Source of the DNA: Acetobacter garciniae
GTDB taxonomy: Bacteria > Pseudomonadota > Alphaproteobacteria > Acetobacterales > Acetobacteraceae
NCBI RefSeq assembly: GCF_017377735.1
Contig: NZ_JAFVMH010000011.1
Location: forward strand, 1 to 64,000
Reading direction: 5' to 3'
DNA: 64,000 nt
A program made the translations under genes and the position numbers. Within the stretch, counting starts at the first letter, position 1; each line of letters begins with the position of its first letter. Below, in pieces: positions 44,907-55,100 of the stretch. The notes beneath the pieces are model-generated. The model worked only from the letters and a program-made list of their open reading frames with translations, was not told the DNA's origin and made no database searches.

Positions 44907-45430
44907 TGACCCGTGTAATCGAAATCCTGCCAGCAGGAAGCTGGACCGAAGCGGATGCTGCGGATGTATTCGCCGCCGATTACGAAGGCCGCCACCGCAG
45001 GCGCATGATGCTGCCTTTACGCTCCGGCGCTAAAGTATTGCTCGACCTCGAACACGCCCGCCTGCTGCACGATGGCGACGGGCTGCGGCTTGAAGATGGC
45101 CGTATTGTCCGGGTAGAGGCCATCCCCGAAGCGCTGATGGAAGTCAGTGCGCAGGATCCGCTGCATCTGCTGCGGCTGGCATGGCATCTGGGCAACCGGC
45201 ATCTGCCCGCCGCCATCGCGGAACACCGCATCTTTGTGCGGCACGACCATGTGATTGCGGACATGATCGAAGGGCTGGGCGGCCAGATCCGCCATGTGCA
45301 GGCGGCCTTCGACCCCGAAAGCGGGGCCTATGCGGGGCGGGCCGGCACGCATGAACATGGCCATGCGCATGCCCACCCGCACGACCACAAGCACGACCAT
45401 GGCAGTGGCCACACCCATTCGCATGGCTGA
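44906..45430 (+). CDS. ureE: Urease accessory protein UreE (nickel metallochaperone)
   Basis: A 174-residue nickel carrier. ATG 44906 overlaps the ureC stop (TGATG), and I prefer it over an earlier in-frame start inside ureC. The N-terminal peptide-binding domain includes RRMMLPLRSGAKVLLDLEHARLL. The C-terminal metal domain has HLGNRHLPAAI and IFVRHDHVIADM. The last ~28 residues are a histidine-rich tail (EHGHAHAHPHDHKHDH), which stores nickel in many UreE proteins. Confidence 0.95.
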   Translation: MTRVIEILPAGSWTEADAADVFAADYEGRHRRRMMLPLRSGAKVLLDLEHARLLHDGDGLRLEDGRIVRVEAIPEALMEVSAQDPLHLLRLAWHLGNRHLPAAIAEHRIFVRHDHVIADMIEGLGGQIRHVQAAFDPESGAYAGRAGTHEHGHAHAHPHDHKHDHGSGHTHSHG

Positions 45431-46133
45431 GCAGGCAGGGGCGGGAGAAGTACCGGCTGGACAGGCACTGGCAGGGCAGGATTTTCTGCGGCTTCTGTCA
45501 TGGGTGTCTCCCGCCTTCCCCACGGGCGGGTATGCCTACAGCCATGGGCTGGAATGGGCCGTGGAGCGTGGGGATGTGTGCGATGTGCAGACCTTGTGCG
45601 CATGGACCTACGCCCTGTTGCAGCATGGCAGCCTGGGCAACGACCTTGTCATCCTGCACGCGGCCTGGGTGGCGGGGGAAGACGATGACCGCCTGCGCGA
45701 TATTGCGCAGTTCGCCTGCGCCACAGCTACCTCGCGCGAGCGGTATGAGGAAACGACCTACCAGGGCGAAGCCTTCCTGCGCGCTGCTGGCGTATGGAAT
45801 GTCACACCGCCCAGCACGGTTCTGGCCGGGCAGCGCTGGCCCCTGCCGGTAGCCCAGGGGCTTGTGTTCCGCCGGGGCGGTGTCGCATGCAGGCAGGCCG
45901 TGCTGTCGGGCGGCTATGCGGCGATGGCGGCCCTTGTCTCGGCCGCTGTCAGACTGGTACCGCTGGGGCAGACGGACGGGCTGCATGCGCTCGCCCGGCT
46001 TGAACCTGCGCTGGCGGCGGCGGCGCGCCACGCACAGGACCAGACGCTGGAAGATGTGGGCGGGGCGTGTTTCGGCTCCGACCTTGCGGCCATGTATCAC
46101 GAAACTCAGGAAACGAGGTTGTTCAGGACATGA
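45423..46133 (+). CDS. ureF: Urease accessory protein UreF
   Basis: A 236-residue all-helical GTPase-regulating scaffold that binds UreD and UreG. The start is ATG 45423 ([14 protein letters not shown]), overlapping the end of ureE by eight bases; upstream codons in this frame are the shifted His tail of ureE. The signature is [25 protein letters not shown]. The C-terminal region [20 protein letters not shown] is conserved. It overlaps ureG by four bases. Confidence 0.95.
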   Translation: MAEQAGAGEVPAGQALAGQDFLRLLSWVSPAFPTGGYAYSHGLEWAVERGDVCDVQTLCAWTYALLQHGSLGNDLVILHAAWVAGEDDDRLRDIAQFACATATSRERYEETTYQGEAFLRAAGVWNVTPPSTVLAGQRWPLPVAQGLVFRRGGVACRQAVLSGGYAAMAALVSAAVRLVPLGQTDGLHALARLEPALAAAARHAQDQTLEDVGGACFGSDLAAMYHETQETRLFRT

Positions 46134-46744
46134 CAAAGGCAAAGCACGGCCCGCTGCGCGTAGGGATTGGCGGCCCGGTTGGCACGGGCAAGACAGCCTT
46201 GATGGACGCGCTGTGCCGCCGCTTTCGCGACGACTACAATATCGCCGCCATCACCAATGATATCTACACGCGTGAAGATGCGGAATTCCTGACCCGTGCG
46301 GGGTCCCTCCCACCCGAGCGGATCATGGGTATCGAAACCGGCGGCTGCCCGCATACGGCGATCCGAGAAGACGCCAGCATCAACCTTGCGGGCATTGCGG
46401 AACTGACGGAGCGTTTTGCCGGGCTGGATCTGGTGCTGGTGGAAAGCGGGGGCGACAACCTTGCCGCGACCTTCAGCCCTGAACTGGCCGACCTGACCAT
46501 TTATGTCATCGATGTTTCGGCCGGCGACAAGATACCCCGCAAGGGCGGCCCGGGCATTACGCGCAGCGACCTGCTGGTTATCAACAAGATCGACCTGGCA
46601 CCCCATGTTGGGGCCGATCTGGGGGTCATGGAGCGTGACAGCAAACGCATGCGTGCCGAACGGCCTTTCGTGTTCGCCAATGTCCGGGCCGGGCAGGGGG
46701 TGGATGCGATTGCCGCTTTCATTATCGAACAGGGTGGGTTGTAA
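46130..46744 (+). CDS. ureG: Urease accessory protein UreG (GTPase)
   Basis: A 204-residue SIMIBI-class GTPase delivering nickel. P-loop [11 protein letters not shown], metal-binding Cys-Pro-His in [32 protein letters not shown] as Walker B/switch, and [15 protein letters not shown] for base recognition. The start is ATG 46130, overlapping the ureF stop. It is the last maturation gene before the nickel permease, 36 bp away. Confidence 0.97.
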   Translation: MTKAKHGPLRVGIGGPVGTGKTALMDALCRRFRDDYNIAAITNDIYTREDAEFLTRAGSLPPERIMGIETGGCPHTAIREDASINLAGIAELTERFAGLDLVLVESGGDNLAATFSPELADLTIYVIDVSAGDKIPRKGGPGITRSDLLVINKIDLAPHVGADLGVMERDSKRMRAERPFVFANVRAGQGVDAIAAFIIEQGGL

Positions 46745-46780
46745 AGTATCGCCCCGCGTAACCGGCATGAAGGCACTGAA

Positions 46781-47788
46781 ATGGCAAGGCACGCGAGGGG
46801 GCTGACGGGCCCGCGGGGAATAGGGCGACCGGCTGGCGTCTTGTACGCAATGCTGCTGGCCAACCTGCTGGCCTGGGCAGGGGCCATAAGCTTGCTGGGT
46901 ACAACGCCCCTGCTGCTGGGGGCGGCAGGCCTTGCATGGACATTCGGCCTGCGCCACGGGCTGGATGCAGATCATATCGTGGCGATCGATACAGTCACCC
47001 GCAGGCTTGTGCAGTCCGGTCGCACGCCGTCACTGGTCGGGCTGTTCTTTTCGCTGGGTCATTCCAGCGTCGTGATCCTTGCCACATTCGTGCTGGTGGG
47101 GTTGCCCGCGCATGGCTGGCTGGAGCGATGGCACCTGCTTGGCGGGGCTTTTGGCACGGCTGTTTCAGCCATGTTCATGGGCGTGGCGGTTATTGCCAAT
47201 GCCCGCATGGCCGTGGGGCAATGGCGGGCCCTGCACCGTGGCGGCGCTTCATTGCCCGCCACCGGCACGCCGGCAACCTGGCTGCTGCGGCCGGTTTTCC
47301 GCCTGATCGGGCGAAGCTGGCATATGTATCCGCTCGGTTTCCTGTTCGGTCTCGGCTTCGATACCGCAAGCGAGATCGGCCTGCTGGGAATGGCAACGGC
47401 CCAGGCCAATCAGGGGGTTGGCCTACTGGGTGTCATGGCCCTTCCATTGCTGTTCACGATGGGCATGGCGTTGGTCGATACGCTGGATACCGTGCTGATG
47501 TGCCGTGCCTATGGCTGGGGCATGCGCAGGGGCGATCGGTACCGGGGCTACGACCTGGCCGTGACCCTTGTCTCGCTCGGGGCCGCAGGCACAGTTGGCA
47601 CGATCGAACTGGCGCAAGGAATAGGTGGGGCAGATGGCGGCAACGGCCTGCTCATGCGCGGAATAATGGCGGCCAATGACCATTTTACGGCCCTCGGAGC
47701 CGCCATCGTGCTGGCTTTTCTGGCCCTGTGGGGCGCGGCGGTTGCGATCGGCCGCGTGCAGCGCGGAGAAGTTACCACCACCCCGTAA
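46781..47788 (+). CDS. NiCoT-family nickel/cobalt permease (HoxN/NixA/HupN)
   Basis: A 335-residue, eight-helix membrane transporter. The metal-selectivity signature in helix II, GLRHGLDADHIVAIDTVTR (HX4DH), is intact, as are LFFSLGHSSVV (helix III) and FLFGLGFDTASEIGLLG (helix V). It is placed directly after ureG in the same direction. High-affinity nickel uptake for urease is therefore the obvious role. No nickel riboswitch or NikR gene was noticed. Confidence 0.94.
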   Translation: MARHARGLTGPRGIGRPAGVLYAMLLANLLAWAGAISLLGTTPLLLGAAGLAWTFGLRHGLDADHIVAIDTVTRRLVQSGRTPSLVGLFFSLGHSSVVILATFVLVGLPAHGWLERWHLLGGAFGTAVSAMFMGVAVIANARMAVGQWRALHRGGASLPATGTPATWLLRPVFRLIGRSWHMYPLGFLFGLGFDTASEIGLLGMATAQANQGVGLLGVMALPLLFTMGMALVDTLDTVLMCRAYGWGMRRGDRYRGYDLAVTLVSLGAAGTVGTIELAQGIGGADGGNGLLMRGIMAANDHFTALGAAIVLAFLALWGAAVAIGRVQRGEVTTTP

Positions 47789-47834
47789 ACCTGCGCCGGG
47801 TCGAACAGGCGGGGGGCTGCTGCCGTTCCCGAAC

Positions 47835-49871
47835 TTATGGCGATCCCGGCTGAGCCCGGGTGGCGGGCTGTTCTATCGGCAGCCAGAGCATGAAGTTCGT
47901 TCCCGGGTTGCCAAGCCGCCAGTCGACCCGCCCGGCCAGGGCATTGGCACGCCAGCATATGTTGTGGAGCCCGCGTCCTTCATTCGTGCGCTGATCGGGG
48001 CAAAAGCCCAGCCCGTTATCTTCCACCCGCACAAGAATGCCCGGGGGTTCGGTCTCGGTCGACAGGCGGATATGGCTGGCCTGGGCATGCTTGAGAATAT
48101 TGGTAATGACTTCCTGGAGAATACGCAGGATATGCAGGGCGGATGACGGTGTCAGCCACTGCAACGGCGGCAGGGGGGTCACGGCCCATTCCAGCATGAC
48201 ACCCTGCGCGCGCAGGCGTGGGGTCAGGCGAAAGCGCAGGTTGGCCAGCAGCATCAGCAGGTCGGCGTCTACCGGTTCAAGCGAATCAACAGTCAGTTTC
48301 AGGTCGAACAGGCAGTCTTTCAGGGTCTGCGCCAGCACCTCGTGCGATGCGGCGTGGTCGGCCATATGGATCGCCCCGGTCAGGGTCGAGCCCAGGCCGT
48401 CATGCATGTCGCGCATCAGGCGCTGCCGTTCGGCTACCAGCAATTCGCGCTGTTCGATCTGGTGCAGGCGTTCGTATGTGTCGCGCAGGGTTACTTCCTG
48501 CGCGTGCAGGCGTGTTTCCAGAATCTGGTTGCTGCGTTCGGCAAGGCCCAATGCGTTGATGTAACGTCGGCACAGAATATACAGACAGCTCAGGAACAGG
48601 TCGGGGGTGATATAGGGAAGCAGGTAGATATGCCCGATGCTGACATAGTAATTGGCCATCAGCATGTCATGCACCGCAATGGGGAACATCAGCATGTTCC
48701 AGAACAGCAGGAGCATGCCCGAGCCCGAACGCCGTCGCCACATGGCGGCCATCAGCAGAGGCATGGTCGGCGTCGAAAGCGTGAAGCAGAAAATATAGGC
48801 ACAGAGTGCGAGTGCGGAGATCGTGGCGGAAGAAAGGAACAGGGGCGACGTTGCAACCGTGCATGCGATCATGCCCCAGACCAGCAGGCGCTTCAGCCAG
48901 CGGAACTCCACCTCGGCCAGGCCGCAGCAGAACAGCCAGCCCACGACGATCAGCCAGCACATGGAATTGACGGTGGCCCAGCCGAACCAGACGGGCGAGA
49001 TGATGCTCGGATCGAGCGGGCCCAGAAAATGCAGGATCCGTGTCGTATAAAGCACGGCCGCAAAAACGAAGAGCAGATAAAGATCGCTGTCGGGCCGGGC
49101 CAGGGCCACGAAGAACAGAACAACGGCCATGGACAGCAGCACGACCGCAAACACCCCCGGCACGATACATTGCAGCGCGATACGAATGCGGTATCGCCAG
49201 AACAATGCGTCATGCTGGCCAACCCAGGCCGGGGTGATGGCGCCCCCCAGCCCCGGTAGCGTGTCCATGCGCAGCAAAATGACCGATGGACCGGCAATGG
49301 GCAGGTCGATCAGCACCGGGCGGTTAAAACTGTTCCAGATGATATCGCCATGGGATCGCCAGACCAGATGACCGTTCTGGTATACGGCCAGTCTTCCCTC
49401 CGTTTTCCACCGCGGCAGGTAGAAGCTGATATCGTTGCTCATCTTCCCCAGTGTGGCGGGGGGCGCTACCTTGAAGCGGTACCAGCTTGTCATGGCATGG
49501 CCATGGCTTGCCGATGGAATGACATTCGTGCGCGGCACACCTGTGTAGGGGAGGGTCGCCAGCCGCCAGTCACCCTGCGGGCCGTCTGCTGCGATCTCAT
49601 CGGCCTGCGGGGCGTTCAGGTCGGTGACGGTCTCCTGCCTCAGGAACTCGGCAGCGGGAAAAAACTGGGTCCACAGGACCGGGGAGCCCCCGAAAACAGG
49701 GCCATGGAGCATGCGGACCAGCAGCAGCACGATAAGCCCCACGGCCACTGTACCCGTGCCGAGCAGAAACATGCGGCGCCCCTGGGGCGAATGCGGGCGG
49801 GGTGTGTCGTATCTGGCGCTGTCGTCAAACAGGATGGTTGTGGCCGCATTTTCAGTCATTGAGCCATCCAT
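47835..49871 (-). CDS. Sensor histidine kinase (7TMR-DISM + HisKA_3/HATPase, NarX/DesK-like)
   Basis: A 678-residue membrane kinase. One membrane segment lies at ~35-55, then a jelly-roll 7TMR-DISM extracellular domain (SWYRFKVAPPATLG ... GHLVWRSHGDI). Seven membrane helices follow at ~230-440, then a coiled coil (NQILETRLHAQEVTLRDTYERLHQ). The phospho-His is in RQRLMRDMHDGLGSTL, and the ATPase N box in EVITNILKHAQA with the G box VEDNGLGF. Pairs with the LuxR-type regulator encoded just upstream, overlapping it. The start is ATG 49871, or ATG 49859 four codons on. The signal is unknown, perhaps a carbohydrate or envelope cue. Confidence 0.9.
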   Translation of the reverse strand: MDGSMTENAATTILFDDSARYDTPRPHSPQGRRMFLLGTGTVAVGLIVLLLVRMLHGPVFGGSPVLWTQFFPAAEFLRQETVTDLNAPQADEIAADGPQGDWRLATLPYTGVPRTNVIPSASHGHAMTSWYRFKVAPPATLGKMSNDISFYLPRWKTEGRLAVYQNGHLVWRSHGDIIWNSFNRPVLIDLPIAGPSVILLRMDTLPGLGGAITPAWVGQHDALFWRYRIRIALQCIVPGVFAVVLLSMAVVLFFVALARPDSDLYLLFVFAAVLYTTRILHFLGPLDPSIISPVWFGWATVNSMCWLIVVGWLFCCGLAEVEFRWLKRLLVWGMIACTVATSPLFLSSATISALALCAYIFCFTLSTPTMPLLMAAMWRRRSGSGMLLLFWNMLMFPIAVHDMLMANYYVSIGHIYLLPYITPDLFLSCLYILCRRYINALGLAERSNQILETRLHAQEVTLRDTYERLHQIEQRELLVAERQRLMRDMHDGLGSTLTGAIHMADHAASHEVLAQTLKDCLFDLKLTVDSLEPVDADLLMLLANLRFRLTPRLRAQGVMLEWAVTPLPPLQWLTPSSALHILRILQEVITNILKHAQASHIRLSTETEPPGILVRVEDNGLGFCPDQRTNEGRGLHNICWRANALAGRVDWRLGNPGTNFMLWLPIEQPATRAQPGSP

Positions 49872-50511
49872 GGCGGCGGCCCAGGGTGACGGCTTCCATC
49901 CGCGATGTCACGGCAAGCTTGCGATAGATCCGCCGGATATGGGTCTGCACGGTATGGGCCGATATCTGCAATTCGCCCGCGATTTCGGATGACGTAAAGC
50001 CCTGGGAAATTTTTTGCAGCACTTCATGTTCCCGCCCGGACAAGGGTGAAGGCTCGCGTTCGGCAGGTTGGGGCAGTTGCGTGCGAAAGCGTGAGAGGAT
50101 CCGGCGCGCGATCATGGGGCTGATCGGGCTGCCGCCTTGATGGACGCTGCGGATATCCGCAATGCGCTGGCTGTCATCGCTGTCCTTGAGCAGGTAGCCT
50201 ACAGCGCCCGAGGCAATGGCGGTCATGACATCGGTTTCATCCCCGAATGTCGTGTTCACCAGCACGGCACAGTCCGGCCAGCGTTCGACGGCGGCACGCA
50301 CCACGTCGAGCCCGGACCCGTCGGGCAGGCCGATATCGGCCAGCAGCACGTCAGCAGCAGGCCCGTCCAGCATGGCCAGCCCGGCCGCCCGGCTGGTGGC
50401 CGCGGCATGGAGCGCCATGTCCGGCTGGGCGGCAATCGCCCTCGCCATGGCGTCGTGAAAGGTCACGTCGTCCTCTAATATGGCGATACGCAGGGAATCG
50501 GGTTTTTCCAT
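49852..50511 (-). CDS. NarL/FixJ-family response regulator
   Basis: A 219-residue regulator. The receiver domain has the acidic pair in AILEDDVTF, the phospho-Asp in DVLLADIGLPDGSG, Thr in VLVNTTFGD and Lys in GYLLKDSDDS. The LuxR-type helix-turn-helix is LSGREHEVLQKISQGFTSSE, IAGELQISAHTVQTHIRRIY. It is followed in the operon by its kinase. The inverted repeat GTCCCC-N6-GGGGAC lies 96 bp upstream of the start and also before vgrG, so this protein is one candidate regulator of that site. Confidence 0.92.
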   Translation of the reverse strand: MEKPDSLRIAILEDDVTFHDAMARAIAAQPDMALHAAATSRAAGLAMLDGPAADVLLADIGLPDGSGLDVVRAAVERWPDCAVLVNTTFGDETDVMTAIASGAVGYLLKDSDDSQRIADIRSVHQGGSPISPMIARRILSRFRTQLPQPAEREPSPLSGREHEVLQKISQGFTSSEIAGELQISAHTVQTHIRRIYRKLAVTSRMEAVTLGRRHGWLND

Positions 50512-50606
50512 GATCGCATCATGGCCACGAATGTGACGTTAAATGAAAGCTTTAGACCGGTTTTTTCTCCAAATATCACATTCTTTCGATTGAAAAATGA
50601 CCCCGT

Positions 50607-50624
50607 GTCCCCAGAATTGGGGAC
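50607..50624. promoter_or_regulatory. Inverted repeat GTCCCC-N6-GGGGAC, copy 1
   Basis: GTCCCC-AGAATT-GGGGAC lies in the 255-bp gap between pppA and the response regulator, upstream of the latter. Identical arms occur at 62451-62468 and 62625-62642. The rest of this gap is GC-rich and shows no gene. Confidence 0.6.
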
Positions 50625-50766
50625 AATAAACACACCTCTTGCCCCCGCCCCGGTTCCCCGAAGCCAGGCCCTGCCCAGGCCCCGCCCTGGCCGACATTGC
50701 CCCGGCATGGCAGCACCAATGCGGGAGTCGCCCGGTGAACGCCCCAGCCAGGAACGCCCCTGCCAG

Positions 50767-51498
50767 TCACAGGGGGCTGTCGGTCCGGTCGCAGGTAATG
50801 ACCACCGCGGTCACGTTATCGGTCGCCTTGTGCGCCAGGGCCGCGCTGATCAGCATGGTTGTGGGGTCCAGGTCCGGCAAGACAGATAGCGAGGCGCTGA
50901 GTTCGGCAGCGTTCAGGGTTTTGGTGATCCCGTCACTGCAAAGCAGGAAACTGTCACCCGGATGGAGCTTGCCTATGACCTTGTCCAGCACAAGGTCTTC
51001 CTCCCCCGCGCCGATCGCGCGGGTGATGATGTTGGCATGGGGGTGGGATTCGGCATTTTCCGGCCTGATCTGCCCCGCATCCACCAGTTCCTGCACCAGG
51101 CTGTGGTCCTGGGTGATCTGGCTCAACATGCCGTCGCGATAGAGATAGGCACGGGAATCACCCGCCCACAGGCAGGCGAAATAGCCGTTCCTGATCACAA
51201 GACAGACCAGGGTGGTGGCGATCACAACATTGCTGCCCCGGCGCGCGGCCTCCCGCCGTATACGGGCGTCGGCCCCGGTCACGGCCTGGCGGATCGCACC
51301 AAGCATGTCCGCCGCCATGGGCAGGGAGGGCAGAGCGTCCAGTGCTTCGATCACCATCGTGGCGGCGACATCGCCCGCCTGATGCCCACCCGCACCGTCC
51401 GCCACGGCCCATAAACCGATATCGGGGCGGTTCAGGAGACGGTCTTCATTATGCCGGCGTTTGGGGCCGGGGTCCGTCTTTGCCCATGAACGTATCAT
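50767..51498 (-). CDS. Type VI secretion PP2C serine/threonine phosphatase (PppA-like)
   Basis: A 243-residue PPM phosphatase. Metal-binding motifs are DPGPKRRHNEDRLL, GLWAVADGAGGHQAG and LLCSDGITKTL, with a final D in TDNVTAVVI. In type VI systems PppA dephosphorylates TagH/Fha to switch firing off, opposing a PpkA kinase. No kinase gene is present in the window. The start overlaps the tagF stop by four bases, at the 3' end of the operon. Confidence 0.9.
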   Translation of the reverse strand: MIRSWAKTDPGPKRRHNEDRLLNRPDIGLWAVADGAGGHQAGDVAATMVIEALDALPSLPMAADMLGAIRQAVTGADARIRREAARRGSNVVIATTLVCLVIRNGYFACLWAGDSRAYLYRDGMLSQITQDHSLVQELVDAGQIRPENAESHPHANIITRAIGAGEEDLVLDKVIGKLHPGDSFLLCSDGITKTLNAAELSASLSVLPDLDPTTMLISAALAHKATDNVTAVVITCDRTDSPL

Positions 51499-52106
51499 CT
51501 GACCTCTGTGGGAACATAGTCTGTGGGAATACAGGATGACTCATTATCGCGGACCATGCCCGCCGCCATTGCGGCAGGTGGCAGGCAGGCAAGAGCAAGC
51601 CGGGCGGGGCTGTGCCGCGGCCCGCCATCGGTCCACCAGCCCGGTGTGTCGGCAACGTGGCGGGGCGTTGCCGGTTCATCGAGAACCCGGCGCAGCGTGG
51701 CCGTGGGTGCGTCCTCGACCACGCAGCGGATCGCCGCCTCACCAACGCGGTCCAGCCATACGGCGCCGTCCAGCAGGGCGGCAGGACCGGGTGCGTGGGC
51801 ACAGGCGATGAACGGGTAGCACCGTCCCACCCGGTCCATGCTGGGCATCCACACACCCAGCAGCGCCTGGGGGCCACAGGCACCGACCGGCAGCATGAAG
51901 TGCCAGACAGGGGCAACCATCCAGGCGTCGCGCCAGTCCGGGCCAAGTGTCCGGGCAACGCTCAACAGGCTTTCGCGGCACCACAGGTCCAGGGCCGCGA
52001 CGGTGGCTTCACAAAGCCCGTCGCGCACAAAATCGGCCTGGGAGGGAATTTTGCCGAAGAACCCGGCCGAAGGCGGATGATACGGCATTGCACTATGCGC
52101 CATCAT
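51495..52106 (-). CDS. tagF: Type VI secretion-associated protein TagF
   Basis: About 203 residues. GFFGKIPSQADFVRDGL at the start and WMVAPVWHFML, GVWMPSMDRVGRCYPF are the TagF/ImpM signature. TagF is a post-translational repressor of type VI assembly in Pseudomonas. The longer open frame to 52280 lies inside tssM and lacks homology. I start at ATG 52106 (ATGATGG), overlapping the tssM stop. It overlaps pppA by four bases downstream. Confidence 0.88.
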   Translation of the reverse strand: MMAHSAMPYHPPSAGFFGKIPSQADFVRDGLCEATVAALDLWCRESLLSVARTLGPDWRDAWMVAPVWHFMLPVGACGPQALLGVWMPSMDRVGRCYPFIACAHAPGPAALLDGAVWLDRVGEAAIRCVVEDAPTATLRRVLDEPATPRHVADTPGWWTDGGPRHSPARLALACLPPAAMAAGMVRDNESSCIPTDYVPTEVR

Positions 52107-55100
52107 AATGCGGGACAATGAAAGGAGGATAGAAGCCCGGGCACAAACGGGTTCAGAACCGAGGTGGCACCCAGCGTATAGCTGACGGTATGGCCCCCGA
52201 TATCGAAACTCAGCGTATAGCGATCGGGCCCGCCTGCCGGGGTCATGCGGCCCTGGCCAAACAGGTGGAACAGAGCCCACGGCCCCGTTGCCGTCAGTTG
52301 AAGGGGCGCGCCCCCCCCCGCCAATGTCAGTGTCAGCCGCGCTGTCTGCATGCCGTCATTGCCGGGCCAGGAAACCGTGGTGGCCATTTGCGGGCCCTGT
52401 GCGTAGGTCACGCTCAGCCCACCCAGTTGCAACACGGCCTGCGTTGCATCGGCACTCAGGGAGAGTGGCGTAAGCGTGAACTGCACGGCTGGCTGCATGC
52501 CCGAGGCAAAGAACGCCTGCTTGATGGTCTGGGCGCGTTGAAAGGCCGCCAGCGCCCCCTGGCCGATAGGGGGGGCCACGCCGTTGACCGCCTGCACCCG
52601 CCAGACGGATTGCGACATGTCGATAAACGGCTGAACCTGCTGGCTGAAGAAACTGTCCAACTGGCCATTGGGTGCGAACAGACGCGCGAAGTCCCCCAGC
52701 GGAATATCGGCGCTTGAAGACGCAGTGAACGGATAACGCCCCGCCACCGCCTGCTGGCATAATTGCGCGGGCCCACCCGCCCCGTTGAAGGCGGTACCCG
52801 CCGCCCGGGCGGCACTGCCGCCACGCAGGTCGTTGACGTTGCGGGTCAGGCTGCTCAGCCACCGGTTGACGGGCGCGGGCGCTGTTGCGGCTTCCCCCGC
52901 CAGCAGGGACGCCGCATCCCCACCCTGGAGGGACGAACCTGCGCCCCCGGAAGGCGCCATCAGGGCGGCCATCTGCTGATGCAGGTTGGTAATAAGGTTC
53001 AGGGTCAGGGACAGCGGTGCGCCAGTCCCCGTGCCGACATAGGTCATAAGCGGGGCGTAATAGGTGGCCACATCGCTGCCGGGCAAGGCCGCTTCGCTGT
53101 CGGCACCCGTGGGGGCCATAAGCCCTTTCAGGGCCGCTTCGGCCGAGTTCGCATTTGCGACGGCGGCACCGGCCTGGGCGATGGCCTGAACCGGCCCGGC
53201 GGATGGGGCTGTCGGCTGGGCGGAAAGCTGCATCTGGGTGATTGCGCTGTTCAGCAGCCGGGCCATGGGCGACTGGGGTGATGACAGGACATACAGGTTC
53301 TGTGCAGCCTGTGCTGCATTTGTTGCGGGTTTGAGGTTCAGGTCAGCCAGCATGGCGTCCCAATGCGCTTCGTAATCCTTGGAATACAGTGCCAGCACAT
53401 TGCTCTCCAGCCCGGCAACTTCGGGGCTTGCGGCATCGGCTGTCATTTGCGGGCCCAGCACCCAGCTTTCATCGGTGACATCGCGCGTGACATGCGCCAA
53501 GGCCGGCAGCATGACGGTGCGGAACCCCTTGAGCGTATAGAAACCGGGAATACCCTCAGTCAGCGGTCTGCCGGACGCACGGCTGAAAAGGGGCACACCC
53601 GCAGCCCCCATTTCCTGCGCGGGAACCCAGGGCGGCAGGGTGGCAGGCGCTGAATCGCGGATGCGCGAATAGATCCGTTGAGCCGGGGAAACATGGGCGA
53701 AGGTCGTGCGCGCCGCATCGACCAGCGTGCCGTCCAACGGCACCGGAGGCAGGGAGGAGGCCAGCAGCGCGTCCAGGTGACGTTGCAGGTCGGCGCGTTG
53801 CCGGGCGCGGGCCGGTCCGGGATAAAGGCGTTCCCAGTCCAGTTTCATCCAGGTCTTGACCAGCGTGCGATCCATCGGTCCCTGACCGCCGAGCATCAGA
53901 TACACCCGTGTCACCTGATAGAGGAATTCCGGCCTGTCGAAGCTGCCCCGCATTTCCGCCTCCAGTTGCAGGACGATGCGGGGCAGCAACGCGTGGTCAA
54001 GGGCGTGCACGTAGGTTGCCTGCGCCCCCGCCGCCAGTTTCCCGGCCTGGCTCAGCCCCATGCCGGCAAGACCCGTCACCCGGTCGTCCGGCCCGAAGGG
54101 GAGGGCCCGTGCCGCGTCCAGCAGCGGCAGAACAGCCATGACATCGGTATCGCGCACCGGGTCCAGCGGCAGGCCGCCCGCCACGCGTTCATAGGCGCGC
54201 AAGGCGGTATTGCTGCGCTCGATCGCATCGGCATTGCGCGCGCGGCTTATCAGCAGCCCCACCAGGATCAGCATGAAGGCCGCCGCCACGGCAGCGTATC
54301 CGCCGCCAAGCAGCACCATCCGCCGCCGCCTGCGGGCGGGAGACATGCTGGCCAGCATGGCCTCGCCGAACATGACATCGCATAACAGACGCCGCAGGAA
54401 GTAACTGCGGCCCTTGACGGGGCGCAGGGAAGACGCGCGCGCCTGATCGATACCATAAGACCGGGCCAGGGCACCGGTCAGACGATCGAACGGCGTGCCT
54501 TCCTGTGTGCCGGATGTGAAATAGACCCCGCGCAGGAACGGTGCGGGATCGAGAAGTGACGCACCGAAGGCCTCGGTCAGAAAACCTGTCAGTGGCGCAT
54601 GCAGGCTTGCGAACTGCGAGGGGAAGGCAGCAATCTGCACGCGCTTGTCGGGGCTGCGTTCGCGTTGCAGCAGATCGATCAGCCGGTCATCCAGCCGCTG
54701 GCACAGGAGCGAGAATTCGCTGTCCAGCGTTCCAATCGGGTTGGTGGCGGCGGGGTCGAAGGTCATGCCCCAGACCTGGGCGCGGCGTTCCTCGTCCAGG
54801 TCGTCGTAGAACTCGCTGAATCCGGCCAGCAGGTCGGCTTTCGTCAGCAGCATGTAGACCGGAAGTTTCAGGCCCAGCCGTTCTGTCATTTCCCGGATAC
54901 GGCGGCGTATGGCCTGGGCATGCGCACTGCGTTCCGATGCCGTCATGCCAGCCAGATCGGCCAGCGAGAACGCGACCATCACACCGTTGAGCGCCTGCCG
55001 CTTGCGGGTATTGCGCAGCAGGTCGAGAAACGTGTCCCACCCGGCACGGTCGGTGCCATTGCCCGTATCCTGCGTCGTATAACGACCGGCCGTGTCGATC

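Noticed and set aside
46745-46780. Nickel riboswitch or NikR site before the permease
   Set aside because: The gap is only 36 bp with no structured element. The permease is probably read through from the urease operon.
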